Source: Phycicoccus endophyticus (GTDB taxonomy: Bacteria > Actinomycetota > Actinomycetes > Actinomycetales > Dermatophilaceae). Taken from it: DNA of 64,000 nucleotides. Numbering within the stretch: the first letter of the stretch is position 1; each line of letters starts with the position of its first letter. The notes under the pieces are model-generated. The model had not been told where the DNA came from, did no database searches, and saw only the letters and a list, made by a program, of their open reading frames with translations. This document shows, in pieces, positions 26,876 to 34,920 of this stretch. Location of the stretch: positions 1-64,000 of the forward strand of contig NZ_JAANCN010000009.1 of NCBI RefSeq assembly GCF_011326735.1, given 5' to 3'. The position numbers were made by a program, and so were the translations under genes.

Positions 26876-28236
26876 GAGCTGCTCCGATCCTGGTACCGCT
26901 CCGCGACGTCCTCGGCGAGCTCCTGACCCTGCTCGAGGGCGTCGGCCACGCTCATCTGCCCGGCGATCGCGGAGCTGACGTACTGGCTGACCTGCGTTCC
27001 GAGGGAGGGGAACTCGGGGATGTCGACGAACTGGATGCCGATCGCGGGCCGGGGCTGCACCCCGGGGTCCTCGGGGTCGGCGGCCTCGATCGCGGCCTTC
27101 GTCGGTGCCGCGAACGCCTCGGCCACCTGGAGGTAGTCGGGGTTGTCGTACGTGGAGGCGCGCTTGCCGGCCGGCACCCGGGCCCAGCCGAGCTGCTCGC
27201 CGACGAGCTTCTCGTACTTCGCGCTCGAGGCCCACGAGACGAACTTCCAGGCGTTGTCCTTCTTCGTGCTCGCCTGCTGGATGGCCCACGACCAGGTGTA
27301 GAGCCAGCCCGAGCTGTCGGTCTCGACGACGGGGGCGGGGGCGTAGCCGATCTTGCCCTTGACCGGAGAGTCCTTGGCCTCGAGGGAGCCGGCGGCCGAC
27401 GTCGCGTCGTACCACATCGCCACGTTGCCCTGGGTGAGGTTGTTGAGGCACTCGACGAACCCGGCCTGGGGGGCGCCGTTCTCGCCGTGCTCGCGCACGA
27501 GGTCGACGTAGAACTGGACCGCCTTCTCGAACTCCGGGGCGTCGACCTTCGGGGTCCAGTCGGCGTCGAACCAGGTGCCGCCGAAGGTGTTGACGACGGT
27601 GGTCAGGGGGGCGAAGATCTGGCCCCAGCCCGGCTGGCCGCGCAGGCAGATCCCCTTCATGCCCGGCCGGACACCGTCGACGGCGGCCGCGATCCGCGCG
27701 ACGTCCTCCCACGTCGGCTTCTCGGGCATCCGCTCGCCGGCCTCCTCGAGGACGTCCTTGCGGTACATCAGGAAGCTGGACTCCCCGTAGAAGGGCTCGC
27801 CGTAGAGGGAGCCGTCGCTCGAGAGCGACGTCGTCATCGAGGGGAGGATGTCGTCCTGGTCGAAGTCGGGGTCCTGCGCGACGTAGTCGTCCAGCGGCGC
27901 GATCCACTTGGCCTTCGCGTAGATGGGGATCTCGAAGTTCGACAGCGACGCGACGTCGTACTGGCCTGCCTGGCTGGAGAACTCCTGGCTGATCTTGTCG
28001 CGCACGTCGTTCTCGGGCAGCACCGTGAAGTTGACCCGGATGCCGGTCTCCGCCGTGAAGTTCTTCGCCGTGAGGTTCTGCAGGTCGACCATCTGCGGGT
28101 TGTTGACCATGAGGACGTTGATCGAGTCGCCGCCCCCGCCGACCGCTCCACCGCCCCATCCGGCGCAGCCGGTGAGGACGCCGACCGAGGCGACCACCGC
28201 CCCGGCCAGGGCCCTGCGTCGTGCCGTGGGCCTCAT
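26872..28236 (-). CDS. Extracellular solute-binding lipoprotein (sugar/polyol ABC)
   Basis: A 454-aa family 1 binding protein. The signal peptide has a twin-Arg-rich start (MRPTARRRALAGAVV) and the lipobox LTGC, with the lipid-modified Cys24 followed by a Gly-rich linker. The mature part begins INVLMVNNPQMVDLQ. GAGGAGG lies before the ATG at 28236; upstream, minus-strand TTGACA and TCTAAT boxes 17 bp apart form its promoter. It captures the sugar or polyol outside the cell for the two permeases. The presence of xylulokinase in the same operon suggests a polyol. Confidence 0.9.
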   Translation of the reverse strand: MRPTARRRALAGAVVASVGVLTGCAGWGGGAVGGGGDSINVLMVNNPQMVDLQNLTAKNFTAETGIRVNFTVLPENDVRDKISQEFSSQAGQYDVASLSNFEIPIYAKAKWIAPLDDYVAQDPDFDQDDILPSMTTSLSSDGSLYGEPFYGESSFLMYRKDVLEEAGERMPEKPTWEDVARIAAAVDGVRPGMKGICLRGQPGWGQIFAPLTTVVNTFGGTWFDADWTPKVDAPEFEKAVQFYVDLVREHGENGAPQAGFVECLNNLTQGNVAMWYDATSAAGSLEAKDSPVKGKIGYAPAPVVETDSSGWLYTWSWAIQQASTKKDNAWKFVSWASSAKYEKLVGEQLGWARVPAGKRASTYDNPDYLQVAEAFAAPTKAAIEAADPEDPGVQPRPAIGIQFVDIPEFPSLGTQVSQYVSSAIAGQMSVADALEQGQELAEDVAERYQDRSSS

Positions 28237-28276
28237 TGCCCCTCCTCGCTCAGGTGAGCCGTGCTCCGCTCCTTTG

Positions 28277-28305
28277 ATTAGAGTGGTGGGCGTCACACCT
28301 GTCAA
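28277..28305 (-). promoter_or_regulatory. Sigma-70-type promoter of the polyol ABC operon
   Basis: On the minus strand TTGACA (28305-28300) and TCTAAT (28282-28277) are 17 bp apart, giving a start near 28270 and a leader of about 34 nt. Within the spacer lies an imperfect dyad GGTG-N7-CACC, a possible SorC-family site. Confidence 0.65.
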
Positions 28306-28376
28306 CCCGAGCGGCTGCGGGCCGCCCGGGCCACCTGCCTGTCATCGCCGAGCCGGCGGGGCGAGAGGATGGAGCC

Positions 28377-29330
28377 GTGATCGAGCCCTCCGCCCTCCGC
28401 GCGACGGACGCCGCCCTGGCCTCGGAGGTGGCCCGGCGCCACTACCTCGGCTCGGAGCGCAAGGTCGACATCGCGGCGTCGATGGGCATCAGCCGGTTCA
28501 AGGTCGCGCGGCTGCTCGAGGCGGCCCGCAGCTCGGGCATTGTGCGGATCGAGATCGTCGACCGCGGTGGCGTCGACGGGGAGCTGTCGGCCCGGCTGCG
28601 CACGGCGTACGGCCTCCGGCGGTGCATCGTCGTCGACTGCTCCGACGACGCGCCGCGGCTGCGCGAGCACGTGGGCTCGGCCGGCGCCGACGTGCTCCAC
28701 GAGGTCGTCGGGCCGCAGGACGTCCTCGGGCTGCCGTGGGCGCGGACCGTGAGCGCACTGGTGGAGGCCCTCCCCGAGCTGCCCCCGGTGCCCGTCGTCC
28801 AGCTGAGCGGCTCGATGGTCATCCCCGGTGAGCGCAGCCCCGTCGACATGGTGCGGGCGGCGGCCGGGCTCGCCGGCGGGGAGGCGCACCTGTACTACGC
28901 GCCGTTCATCCTCGACGACGCCGCGAGCGCGGCCGCGATGCGCCGGCAGCCGGCGGTCGCGCAGGCGATGGCCGAGGTCGAGCGGGTCACCGTCGCCGTC
29001 GTCAGCATCGGCGCCTGGGAGCCGGGGCACTCGACGATCCACGACGCGGTCGACGAGCGCGACCGCGCCGAGGTCGCCGCCGCGGGGGCGGTCGGCGAGG
29101 CACTCGGGGTGTTCGTCGACCGCGAGGGACGGGCGGTGCACCCCTCGCTCGTGGACCGGATGGTGACCATCGGGGACGAGGAGCTGCGCCGGGTCCCCGA
29201 GACCGTGGCCCTGGCGACCGGGGCCGCCAAGGCCGGTGCGGTCCGCGCCTTCCTCACCGGCGGCTGGGTGGACACGCTCGTCACCGACCGGTCGCTCGCG
29301 ACGGTGCTCGCCCGCTCCGCCGGCTCCTGA
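28377..29330 (+). CDS. SorC/DeoR-type sugar-binding transcriptional regulator
   Basis: A 317-aa regulator with a small N-terminal HTH at about residues 18-50 (KVDIAASMGISRFKVARLLE) and a C-terminal sugar-phosphate-binding SorC domain at 60-315. Relatives such as SorC, DeoR of Bacillus and CggR bind phosphorylated sugars as effectors. The GTG at 28377 follows GAGAGGA. It is divergent from the polyol ABC/xylulokinase operon and is its most likely regulator; the effector may be a pentulose phosphate. It ends in a short dyad (29329-29341). Confidence 0.9.
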   Translation: MIEPSALRATDAALASEVARRHYLGSERKVDIAASMGISRFKVARLLEAARSSGIVRIEIVDRGGVDGELSARLRTAYGLRRCIVVDCSDDAPRLREHVGSAGADVLHEVVGPQDVLGLPWARTVSALVEALPELPPVPVVQLSGSMVIPGERSPVDMVRAAAGLAGGEAHLYYAPFILDDAASAAAMRRQPAVAQAMAEVERVTVAVVSIGAWEPGHSTIHDAVDERDRAEVAAAGAVGEALGVFVDREGRAVHPSLVDRMVTIGDEELRRVPETVALATGAAKAGAVRAFLTGGWVDTLVTDRSLATVLARSAGS

Positions 29331-29397
29331 ACCGCCGGTTCCGGGTCACCGCGTTCCACGAGCGGGCCCGACCTTTCCGGGGGACCCCTCCCTGCCT

Positions 29398-29409
29398 TAT
29401 GTTTATCGC
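29398..29409 (+). promoter_or_regulatory. Leaderless -10 of the ROK gene
   Basis: TATGTT (29398-29403) ends 6 nt before the GTG start at 29410, with AT-rich flanks in an otherwise GC-rich region. This suggests a leaderless transcript. No convincing -35 box is seen. Confidence 0.45.
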
Positions 29410-30600
29410 GTGAATCCAACGGGTCCAGCGCCGGGCTCGCAGGCATCCCTCCGGGAGATGAACCGCCTGCGGGTCCTCGACGCCGTCCGTGAGCACGGTG
29501 CCCTGACCCAGGTCGAGATCGCCGGCGTGACCGGCCTGTCGGCCGCCACCGTGTCCAACCTCGTGCGCGAGCTGGACGTCGCCGGCGCCGTGCAGCTGCG
29601 CCCGAGCATCCGCAACGGCCGTCGGGCCACCCAGGTCTCGGTCGCGACCTCGAGCGGCCTCGTCGGTGCGGCCGTCTTCGGGGACCGCGACATCCGGGTC
29701 GCCATCGCGACCGGGCCGGGGGACATCGTCAGCCACAAGCGGATGCCGCTGCCGGCCGACCACGCGGCCGACGAGGGCATCGCCCGGGCGGCCCGGCTGG
29801 TCCAGGAGCTGCTCGAGGGGGCCGGGCACGCCCCGGCCGACCTGCGCGCGCTCGTCGTCGGGCTGCCGGCGCCGATCGACGCCGTCTCGGGCGAGGTCGG
29901 CTCCGAGGGCGTGCTGCCCGGGTGGCGGGGGGTCGCCGTGGCGGCCGCGATGGAGGAGGCCCTCGCCGTGCCGGTCAGGCTCGACAACACGGCCAACCTG
30001 GCGGCAGTGGGGGAGGCCAGACTCGGTGCGCTGCAGGGGATCTCGACGGGCATGTTCCTCAAGGTGTCCTACGGGGTCGGTGCCGGCATCATCATCGGCG
30101 GTGAGCTCTTCCGGGGCAGTGCGGGGACCGCCGGGGAGATCGGCCACGTGACCATCGACGAGAACGGACCGGTGTGCCGCTGCGGCAACCGGGGGTGCCT
30201 CGACACCTTCGTCGGGGCGAACGCCGTCCTCGGCGCGCTGCGCCCGAGCCACGGTGCGCTCACCCTGCGCGACGTCATCGCCCGGGCGCTCCAGGGCGAC
30301 GCCGGGTGCCGGCGGGTCTTCGAGGACGCCGGGCGCCATCTCGGCGTCGCCCTCGCGGGGGTGGTCAACCTGCTCAACCCCGAGCTCGTCGTCCTCGGCG
30401 GCCAGGTGGCCCGGCTGGGCGACCTCGTCCTCGCGCCGATGCGGGAGGCCATCGAGCGGTGCGCCATCCCGAGCGCCGCCGCGACGGTGCGGGTCGCGGT
30501 GGCCGGCCTGCCGCCCGACGAGGCGGACGTCCGCGGTGGGCTCACCGTCGCCGACCAGCTGCGCGAGAGCGCCGAGCGGGCCGCGCTCGCGGTGGGGTGA
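29410..30600 (+). CDS. ROK family transcriptional regulator (NagC/XylR-like)
   Basis: A 396-aa sugar-responsive regulator. The N-terminal winged HTH (about residues 15-75, TQVEIAGVTGLSAATVSNLV) is followed by an ROK sugar-kinase-like domain. The zinc site is intact as CRCGNRGCLD (CXCGXXGC), after the EIGHVTID segment. The GTG at 29410 gives the full HTH. It lies upstream of, and in the same direction as, a xylose/ribose-type ABC operon, separated by 121 bp with dyads; it is probably its repressor, relieved by the imported sugar. This architecture is typical for XylR-type regulators in Actinobacteria. Confidence 0.9.
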   Translation: MNPTGPAPGSQASLREMNRLRVLDAVREHGALTQVEIAGVTGLSAATVSNLVRELDVAGAVQLRPSIRNGRRATQVSVATSSGLVGAAVFGDRDIRVAIATGPGDIVSHKRMPLPADHAADEGIARAARLVQELLEGAGHAPADLRALVVGLPAPIDAVSGEVGSEGVLPGWRGVAVAAAMEEALAVPVRLDNTANLAAVGEARLGALQGISTGMFLKVSYGVGAGIIIGGELFRGSAGTAGEIGHVTIDENGPVCRCGNRGCLDTFVGANAVLGALRPSHGALTLRDVIARALQGDAGCRRVFEDAGRHLGVALAGVVNLLNPELVVLGGQVARLGDLVLAPMREAIERCAIPSAAATVRVAVAGLPPDEADVRGGLTVADQLRESAERAALAVG

Positions 30601-30628
30601 GGGCCGTGACCGGATCGTTGCGCCGGCG

Positions 30629-30670
30629 TTGAGTTCAAGTCTTGACGTCAAGTCGTGAAGCGAGTTGAAT
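30629..30670 (+). promoter_or_regulatory. Promoter and operators of the sugar ABC operon
   Basis: A -35 TTGACG (30642-30647) and -10 TTGAAT (30665-30670) are 17 bp apart. Two dyads lie over it: TTGA-GT-TCAA (30629-30638) and the perfect 12-bp palindrome CTTGACGTCAAG (30641-30652), which covers the -35. These are likely ROK-regulator sites. Confidence 0.6.
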
Positions 30671-30679
30671 CGTCAGGAG

Positions 30680-30699
30680 CCGCAGCAGAGAGGCTGCGG
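30680..30699 (+). promoter_or_regulatory. Leader hairpin before the sugar-binding protein gene
   Basis: CCGCAGC-N6-GCTGCGG forms a 7-bp stem in the predicted 5' leader, 22 bp before the start codon. It may stabilise the highly expressed binding-protein mRNA; a role is inferred only. Confidence 0.35.
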
Positions 30700-30721
30700 A
30701 TGTCAGGCACAGGAGAGACAC

Positions 30722-31813
30722 ATGACCACTCGACTCACCCGACTCGCCGGGGCCACCCTGGCGCTCGGTCTCACGATGACCGGCCTCGCCGCCTGTGGTG
30801 ACAGCGGCTCGGGCTCGGGGTCCAGTTCGGACTCCGGCTCCGACGGTGGTGGCGGCAAGAAGATCGCCCTGCTCCTTCCCGAGAACAAGACGGCCCGCTA
30901 CGAGGCCTTCGACCGGCCCATGTTCGAGGAGGCCGTCTCCTCCGCCTGCTCCGACTGCGAGGTCGTCTACAGCAACGCCGAGCAGGACGCCGCCAAGCAG
31001 CAGCAGCAGGCCGAGGCGGCGATCACCCAGGGGGTCGACGTCCTCGTCCTCGACGCCGTCGACGGCAAGTCGGCCGCGACGATCGTCCAGAACGCCAAGT
31101 CCCAGGGCATCCCGGTCATCGCCTACGACCGGTTCGTCGCCGGCTCGGACTACTACGTCTCCTTCGACAACGAGAAGGTCGGCCAGCTGCAGGGCCAGGG
31201 CCTCGTCGACGCGATGAAGGCCGCGGGCAACGACAAGGGCGACATCGTCATGATCAACGGCGCGCCCACCGACGCCAACGCGGCCGACTTCAAGAAGGGC
31301 GCGCACAGCGTCCTCGACAACAGCGGCTACACCATCAAGGCCGAGTACGACACCCCCGACTGGAGCCCGGACAAGGCCCAGTCGTGGATGGAGGGCCAGG
31401 TCGCCAGCGTCAAGGACAGCCTCGTCGGGGTGTACGCCGCCAACGACGGCACCGCCGGGGGCGCGATCGCCGCACTCAAGGGCGGCGGCGTCAAGCCCCT
31501 TCCCCCGGTGACCGGGCAGGACGCCGAGCTGGCCGCCATCCAGCGGATCATCGCCGGCGACCAGGCGCTGACGATCTACAAGGCGATCAAGCCCGAGGCC
31601 GAGGACGCCGCGCAGAACGCGCTCGCCCTCGCCGGCGGGGAGGACCCCTCCTCCGCCACCGACAAGGAGGGCGTGCCGGCCACGCTGCTCGAGCCGGTCG
31701 TCGTGACCAAGGACAACATCAAGGACACGATCATCGCCGACGGCTTCTACTCGGCCTCGGACATCTGCACCGCCGAGTACGCCGACGCCTGCTCCAGCCT
31801 CGGCATCAGCTGA
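30722..31813 (+). CDS. Periplasmic-type sugar-binding lipoprotein (xylose/ribose family)
   Basis: A 363-aa family 2 (RbsB/XylF-like) binding protein. The signal peptide ends in the lipobox LAAC with Cys25, followed by a Ser/Gly linker. The mature domain begins KIALLLPENKTARYEAF and has DVLVLDAVDGKSAATIV and PVIAYDRFV, motifs shared with XylF. AGGAGA precedes the ATG at 30722. First gene of a binding protein - ATPase - permease operon. Substrate is probably a pentose (xylose) or fructose-like sugar. Confidence 0.9.
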   Translation: MTTRLTRLAGATLALGLTMTGLAACGDSGSGSGSSSDSGSDGGGGKKIALLLPENKTARYEAFDRPMFEEAVSSACSDCEVVYSNAEQDAAKQQQQAEAAITQGVDVLVLDAVDGKSAATIVQNAKSQGIPVIAYDRFVAGSDYYVSFDNEKVGQLQGQGLVDAMKAAGNDKGDIVMINGAPTDANAADFKKGAHSVLDNSGYTIKAEYDTPDWSPDKAQSWMEGQVASVKDSLVGVYAANDGTAGGAIAALKGGGVKPLPPVTGQDAELAAIQRIIAGDQALTIYKAIKPEAEDAAQNALALAGGEDPSSATDKEGVPATLLEPVVVTKDNIKDTIIADGFYSASDICTAEYADACSSLGIS

Positions 31814-31844
31814 CCCGTCCCCTCACGAAGGAGTGAGCCGACCC

Positions 31845-32639
31845 GTGACCACCACCTCCCCGGCGCCCGTGCTCTCGATGACCGGCGTCTCCAAGCGCTT
31901 CGGAGCCGTCCAGGCGCTCAAGGACATCGAGTTCCACGTGAGCACCGGGGAGGTGGTGGCGCTCGTCGGGGACAACGGCGCCGGCAAGTCCACCCTCGTC
32001 AAGGCGATCGCCGGCGTCTACACCACCGACAGCGGCGAGGTGACCTTCGACGGCGCGCCGGTCACCATCACCTCCCCCAGCCAGGCCCAGTCCCTCGGGA
32101 TCGCGACGGTCTTCCAGGACCTCGCCCTGTGCGACAACCTCGACGTCGTCGGCAACCTCTTCCTCGGCAACGAGCTCAAGCGCTCGGGGGCCCTCGACGA
32201 GGTGACGATGGAGCAGGAGTCGTGGCGGCTGCTGCGCGAGCTCAGCGCGAAGATCCCGAGCGTGCGCATCCCCGTCGCGAGCCTCTCCGGCGGGCAGCGG
32301 CAGACCGTCGCGATCGCCCGCTCGCTGCTCGGTGAGCCCAAGGTCGTCATGCTCGACGAGCCGACCGCCGCCCTCGGGGTCGCGCAGACGGCCGAGGTGC
32401 TCAACCTCGTCGAACGGCTGCGCGAGCGGGGGCTCGGCGTCATCCTCATCAGCCACAACATGAGCGACGTCATGGCCGTCGCCGACCGGGTCTCCGTCAT
32501 GCGGCTCGGCCGCAACAACGGCGACTTCCGCGTCGCCGACACGAACACGAACGAGATCATCGCGGCCATCACGGGCGCGACGACCAACGCCGTCACCGCC
32601 CGAGCGGCCCGGCGCACCCCGCACGAGGAGCAGTCGTGA
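31845..32639 (+). CDS. Sugar ABC transporter ATP-binding protein (single-domain, FrcA-like)
   Basis: A 264-aa ATPase. Walker A is GDNGAGKST, the signature LSGGQRQ, Walker B VVMLDEPTAAL, followed by the switch His in ISHNM. It has one nucleotide-binding domain, whereas RbsA/XylG have two fused; it is therefore like FrcA of fructose importers and would act as a homodimer. I chose GTG 31845, because AAGGAG (31828-31833) overlaps the earlier GTG at 31833. It overlaps the permease gene by 4 bp. Confidence 0.9.
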   Translation: MTTTSPAPVLSMTGVSKRFGAVQALKDIEFHVSTGEVVALVGDNGAGKSTLVKAIAGVYTTDSGEVTFDGAPVTITSPSQAQSLGIATVFQDLALCDNLDVVGNLFLGNELKRSGALDEVTMEQESWRLLRELSAKIPSVRIPVASLSGGQRQTVAIARSLLGEPKVVMLDEPTAALGVAQTAEVLNLVERLRERGLGVILISHNMSDVMAVADRVSVMRLGRNNGDFRVADTNTNEIIAAITGATTNAVTARAARRTPHEEQS

Positions 32640-33910
32640 CCGCATCGCAGACCCCGCCGTCCACCGACCCGACCGCGTCGGTCGAGGCGCCGGCCGACCT
32701 CCAGGACGAGCGGCTCATCGCCTCCCAGGGCCTCGGCGGCTGGGCGGCGGCGACGTGGGACCGGATCCGCAGCGGCGACCTCGGCTCCCTGCCGGTGGTC
32801 ATCGGGCTGGTCATCATCTGGGCCGTCTTCTACGCGCTCAACCCGGCGTTCATCAGCAGCCGCAACCTGGTCAACCTCACCCTGCAGATGGTGCCGATCG
32901 GCGTCCTGGCGATCGGGGTCGTCCTCGTCCTCCTCCTCGGCGAGATCGACCTGTCGATCGGCTCGATGTCCGGGCTCTCCGGCGCCGTCCTCGCCGTGCT
33001 CTTCGTCAGCCATGGCGTGAGCGCCTGGCTCGCGGTCCTCGCGGCCCTGGCCACCGGTGCCGTCGCCGGGCTCGTCTACGGGCTGCTCTTCAACCGCTTC
33101 GGGGTGCCGAGCTTCGTCATCACCCTCGCCGGCCTGCTCATCCTCCTCGGCCTCCAGCTGCGGGTGCTCGGCACGGACGGGACGGTGAACATCCCCTTCG
33201 AGTCCTCGCTCGTGCAGTTCGCCTCCCAGCAGTTCCTGCCGGCGTGGCTCGCCTACCTGCTCGCCGTCGCCGTGCCGGCGCTCTACCTGCTCGCGCGGGT
33301 GCGCACCAACCAGCGCCGCAGCGCCGCCGGTCTCTCGGCCCCGACGTTCGCCGCCGTCGCCGTGCGCGCCGTGCTGCTCGCGCTCGGGCTGGCCCTGGCG
33401 GTGTACGTCCTCGGCCGCGACCGCGGGCTGTCCTACATGGTCCTCCTCTTCCTCGTCCTCGTCGTCGTCATGGACCTGGTGATCCGGCGCACGACGTGGG
33501 GCCGCTCGGTCCTCGCGATCGGCGGGAACGTCGAGGCCGCGCGACGCGCGGGCATCAACGTCAAGCGGGTCTACCTCACGGTCTTCACGCTGTGCTCGAC
33601 CTTCGCCGCGCTCGGCGGCATCCTCGCCGCCTCTCGCCTGGCCTCGGCGAACCAGAGCAGCGGCGGCGCCGACACCAACCTCAACGCCATCGCCGCCGCC
33701 GTCATCGGCGGCACCTCCCTCTTCGGCGGGCGCGGGTCGGCGTACTCGGCGCTGCTCGGCATCTTCGTCATCTACTCGATCAGCAACGGCCTGGCCCTGC
33801 TGTCGGTCTCGGCCGACATCCGCTACGTCGTCACCGGAGCCGTCCTGCTCCTCGCCGTCGTCGTCGACAGCCTGAGCCGCCGCAGCCGGGCCGCGCACGG
33901 GCGCGCCTGA
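32636..33910 (+). CDS. Sugar ABC transporter permease (XylH/FrcC-like)
   Basis: A 424-aa inner-membrane permease of the RbsC/XylH family with about ten TM segments; the family loop reads GEIDLSIGSMSGLSGAV and IGGTSLFGGRGS near the C-terminus. It has the long central cytoplasmic region of XylH-type permeases (RVRTNQRRSAAGLSAP) and a 45-residue N-terminal tail. The GTG start overlaps the ATPase stop. The strong hairpin after the gene ends the operon. It transports the sugar captured by the upstream lipoprotein. Confidence 0.9.
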   Translation: MTASQTPPSTDPTASVEAPADLQDERLIASQGLGGWAAATWDRIRSGDLGSLPVVIGLVIIWAVFYALNPAFISSRNLVNLTLQMVPIGVLAIGVVLVLLLGEIDLSIGSMSGLSGAVLAVLFVSHGVSAWLAVLAALATGAVAGLVYGLLFNRFGVPSFVITLAGLLILLGLQLRVLGTDGTVNIPFESSLVQFASQQFLPAWLAYLLAVAVPALYLLARVRTNQRRSAAGLSAPTFAAVAVRAVLLALGLALAVYVLGRDRGLSYMVLLFLVLVVVMDLVIRRTTWGRSVLAIGGNVEAARRAGINVKRVYLTVFTLCSTFAALGGILAASRLASANQSSGGADTNLNAIAAAVIGGTSLFGGRGSAYSALLGIFVIYSISNGLALLSVSADIRYVVTGAVLLLAVVVDSLSRRSRAAHGRA

Positions 33911-33923
33911 CGCCCGCCGGCCC

Positions 33924-33962
33924 CGTCGCCCTCCCCGGGGGCCACCCCCGGGGAGGGCGACG
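33924..33962 (+). terminator. Terminator of the sugar ABC operon
   Basis: An 18-bp perfect stem (33924-33941 with 33945-33962) with a CCA loop lies 13 bp after the permease stop. There is no U-tract. Confidence 0.8.
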
Positions 33963-33982
33963 GCGCGCGTAGAGTCGCCGCG

Positions 33983-34888
33983 ATGACCCTCGACCTCTCG
34001 CGCTGCTCGGCCGCGGCCCGCGACCGCGGGGAGCCGCTCGCCGGCACCGCACCCGTCGCCAGCCGCTGGCTGCTCGTCGAGCACCCCGGCCCGTGGGCCA
34101 AGAAGCCGCTCGAGACGCCCCCGCTGCTCGGGCGCGCCGGCGAGGAGGTCGAGGCCACGTGCGCCTCCTTCGGCGGCAAGGCGCTGCTCATCCGCCGCCA
34201 GGGCCGCCGCGGGCCGGACCCCGACGACGCACGGCACTGGTTCGCGGTCGACACGGTCCGCGGGACCTGGGTGCGTGGGACCTGGCGTACCCCCGAGGAC
34301 GTCCTCGCGGCGGCCCGGGCGCTCGGCAGCGAGCTGTCGGCGAGCGACACCGACGCCGACCCGATGGTGCTCGTCTGCACCCAGGGCACGCGCGACGCCT
34401 GCTGCGCGGTCCGCGGCCGTCCCATCGTGGCCACCCTGGCGCGCGAGCGGCCGGACGAGGTGTGGGAGTGCACCCACCTCGGGGGGCACCGGTTCGCGGG
34501 GACACTGCTCGTCCTGCCCGAGGGGGCCTGCTACGGCTACCTCGACCCGGACACCGCCGCCGGGGTCGTCGGGGGGCACCTCGCCGGGCACGTCGACGGG
34601 CCGCGGCTGCGCGGGGTGACCCGGTGGGAGCCGGCGGTCCAGGCGGCGCTCGCGGCCGTGCACAGCGCCCACGGGCCGGCGGCCCTCGATGACGCCGTCC
34701 CCGGCCGGGTCGACGTCGACCCCGACGGCGGGGTCACCCGCGTCGAGGTCCTCGGCTCCGGGCCGGTCCCCGACCGGCTCGTCGTCGAGGTCCGCGAGGA
34801 GCGCCTGCCGGACGTGCCGCTCAGCTGTGGTGGGCCGCCCAAGCCCGACGTCGTCCAGCGGGCCGTGGTCCTCGACCAGCCCTCCTGA
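33983..34888 (+). CDS. Sucraseferredoxin-like (thioredoxin-fold ferredoxin) family protein
   Basis: A 301-aa protein of the sucrase/ferredoxin-like family. A [2Fe-2S]-type set of cysteines is seen in CTQGTRDACCAVRGRP (about residues 131-146), followed by CTHLGGHRFAGTLLVLP, the diagnostic second motif. Despite the historic family name these proteins are not sucrases; a redox or thioredoxin-like role is assumed. It starts at the ATG 33983 only 20 bp after the terminator arm. Function in this organism is unknown. Confidence 0.83.
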   Translation: MTLDLSRCSAAARDRGEPLAGTAPVASRWLLVEHPGPWAKKPLETPPLLGRAGEEVEATCASFGGKALLIRRQGRRGPDPDDARHWFAVDTVRGTWVRGTWRTPEDVLAAARALGSELSASDTDADPMVLVCTQGTRDACCAVRGRPIVATLARERPDEVWECTHLGGHRFAGTLLVLPEGACYGYLDPDTAAGVVGGHLAGHVDGPRLRGVTRWEPAVQAALAAVHSAHGPAALDDAVPGRVDVDPDGGVTRVEVLGSGPVPDRLVVEVREERLPDVPLSCGGPPKPDVVQRAVVLDQPS

Positions 34889-34920
34889 GCCCCCGGCCCC
34901 GGCGCGCCGAGCGGGACGCG

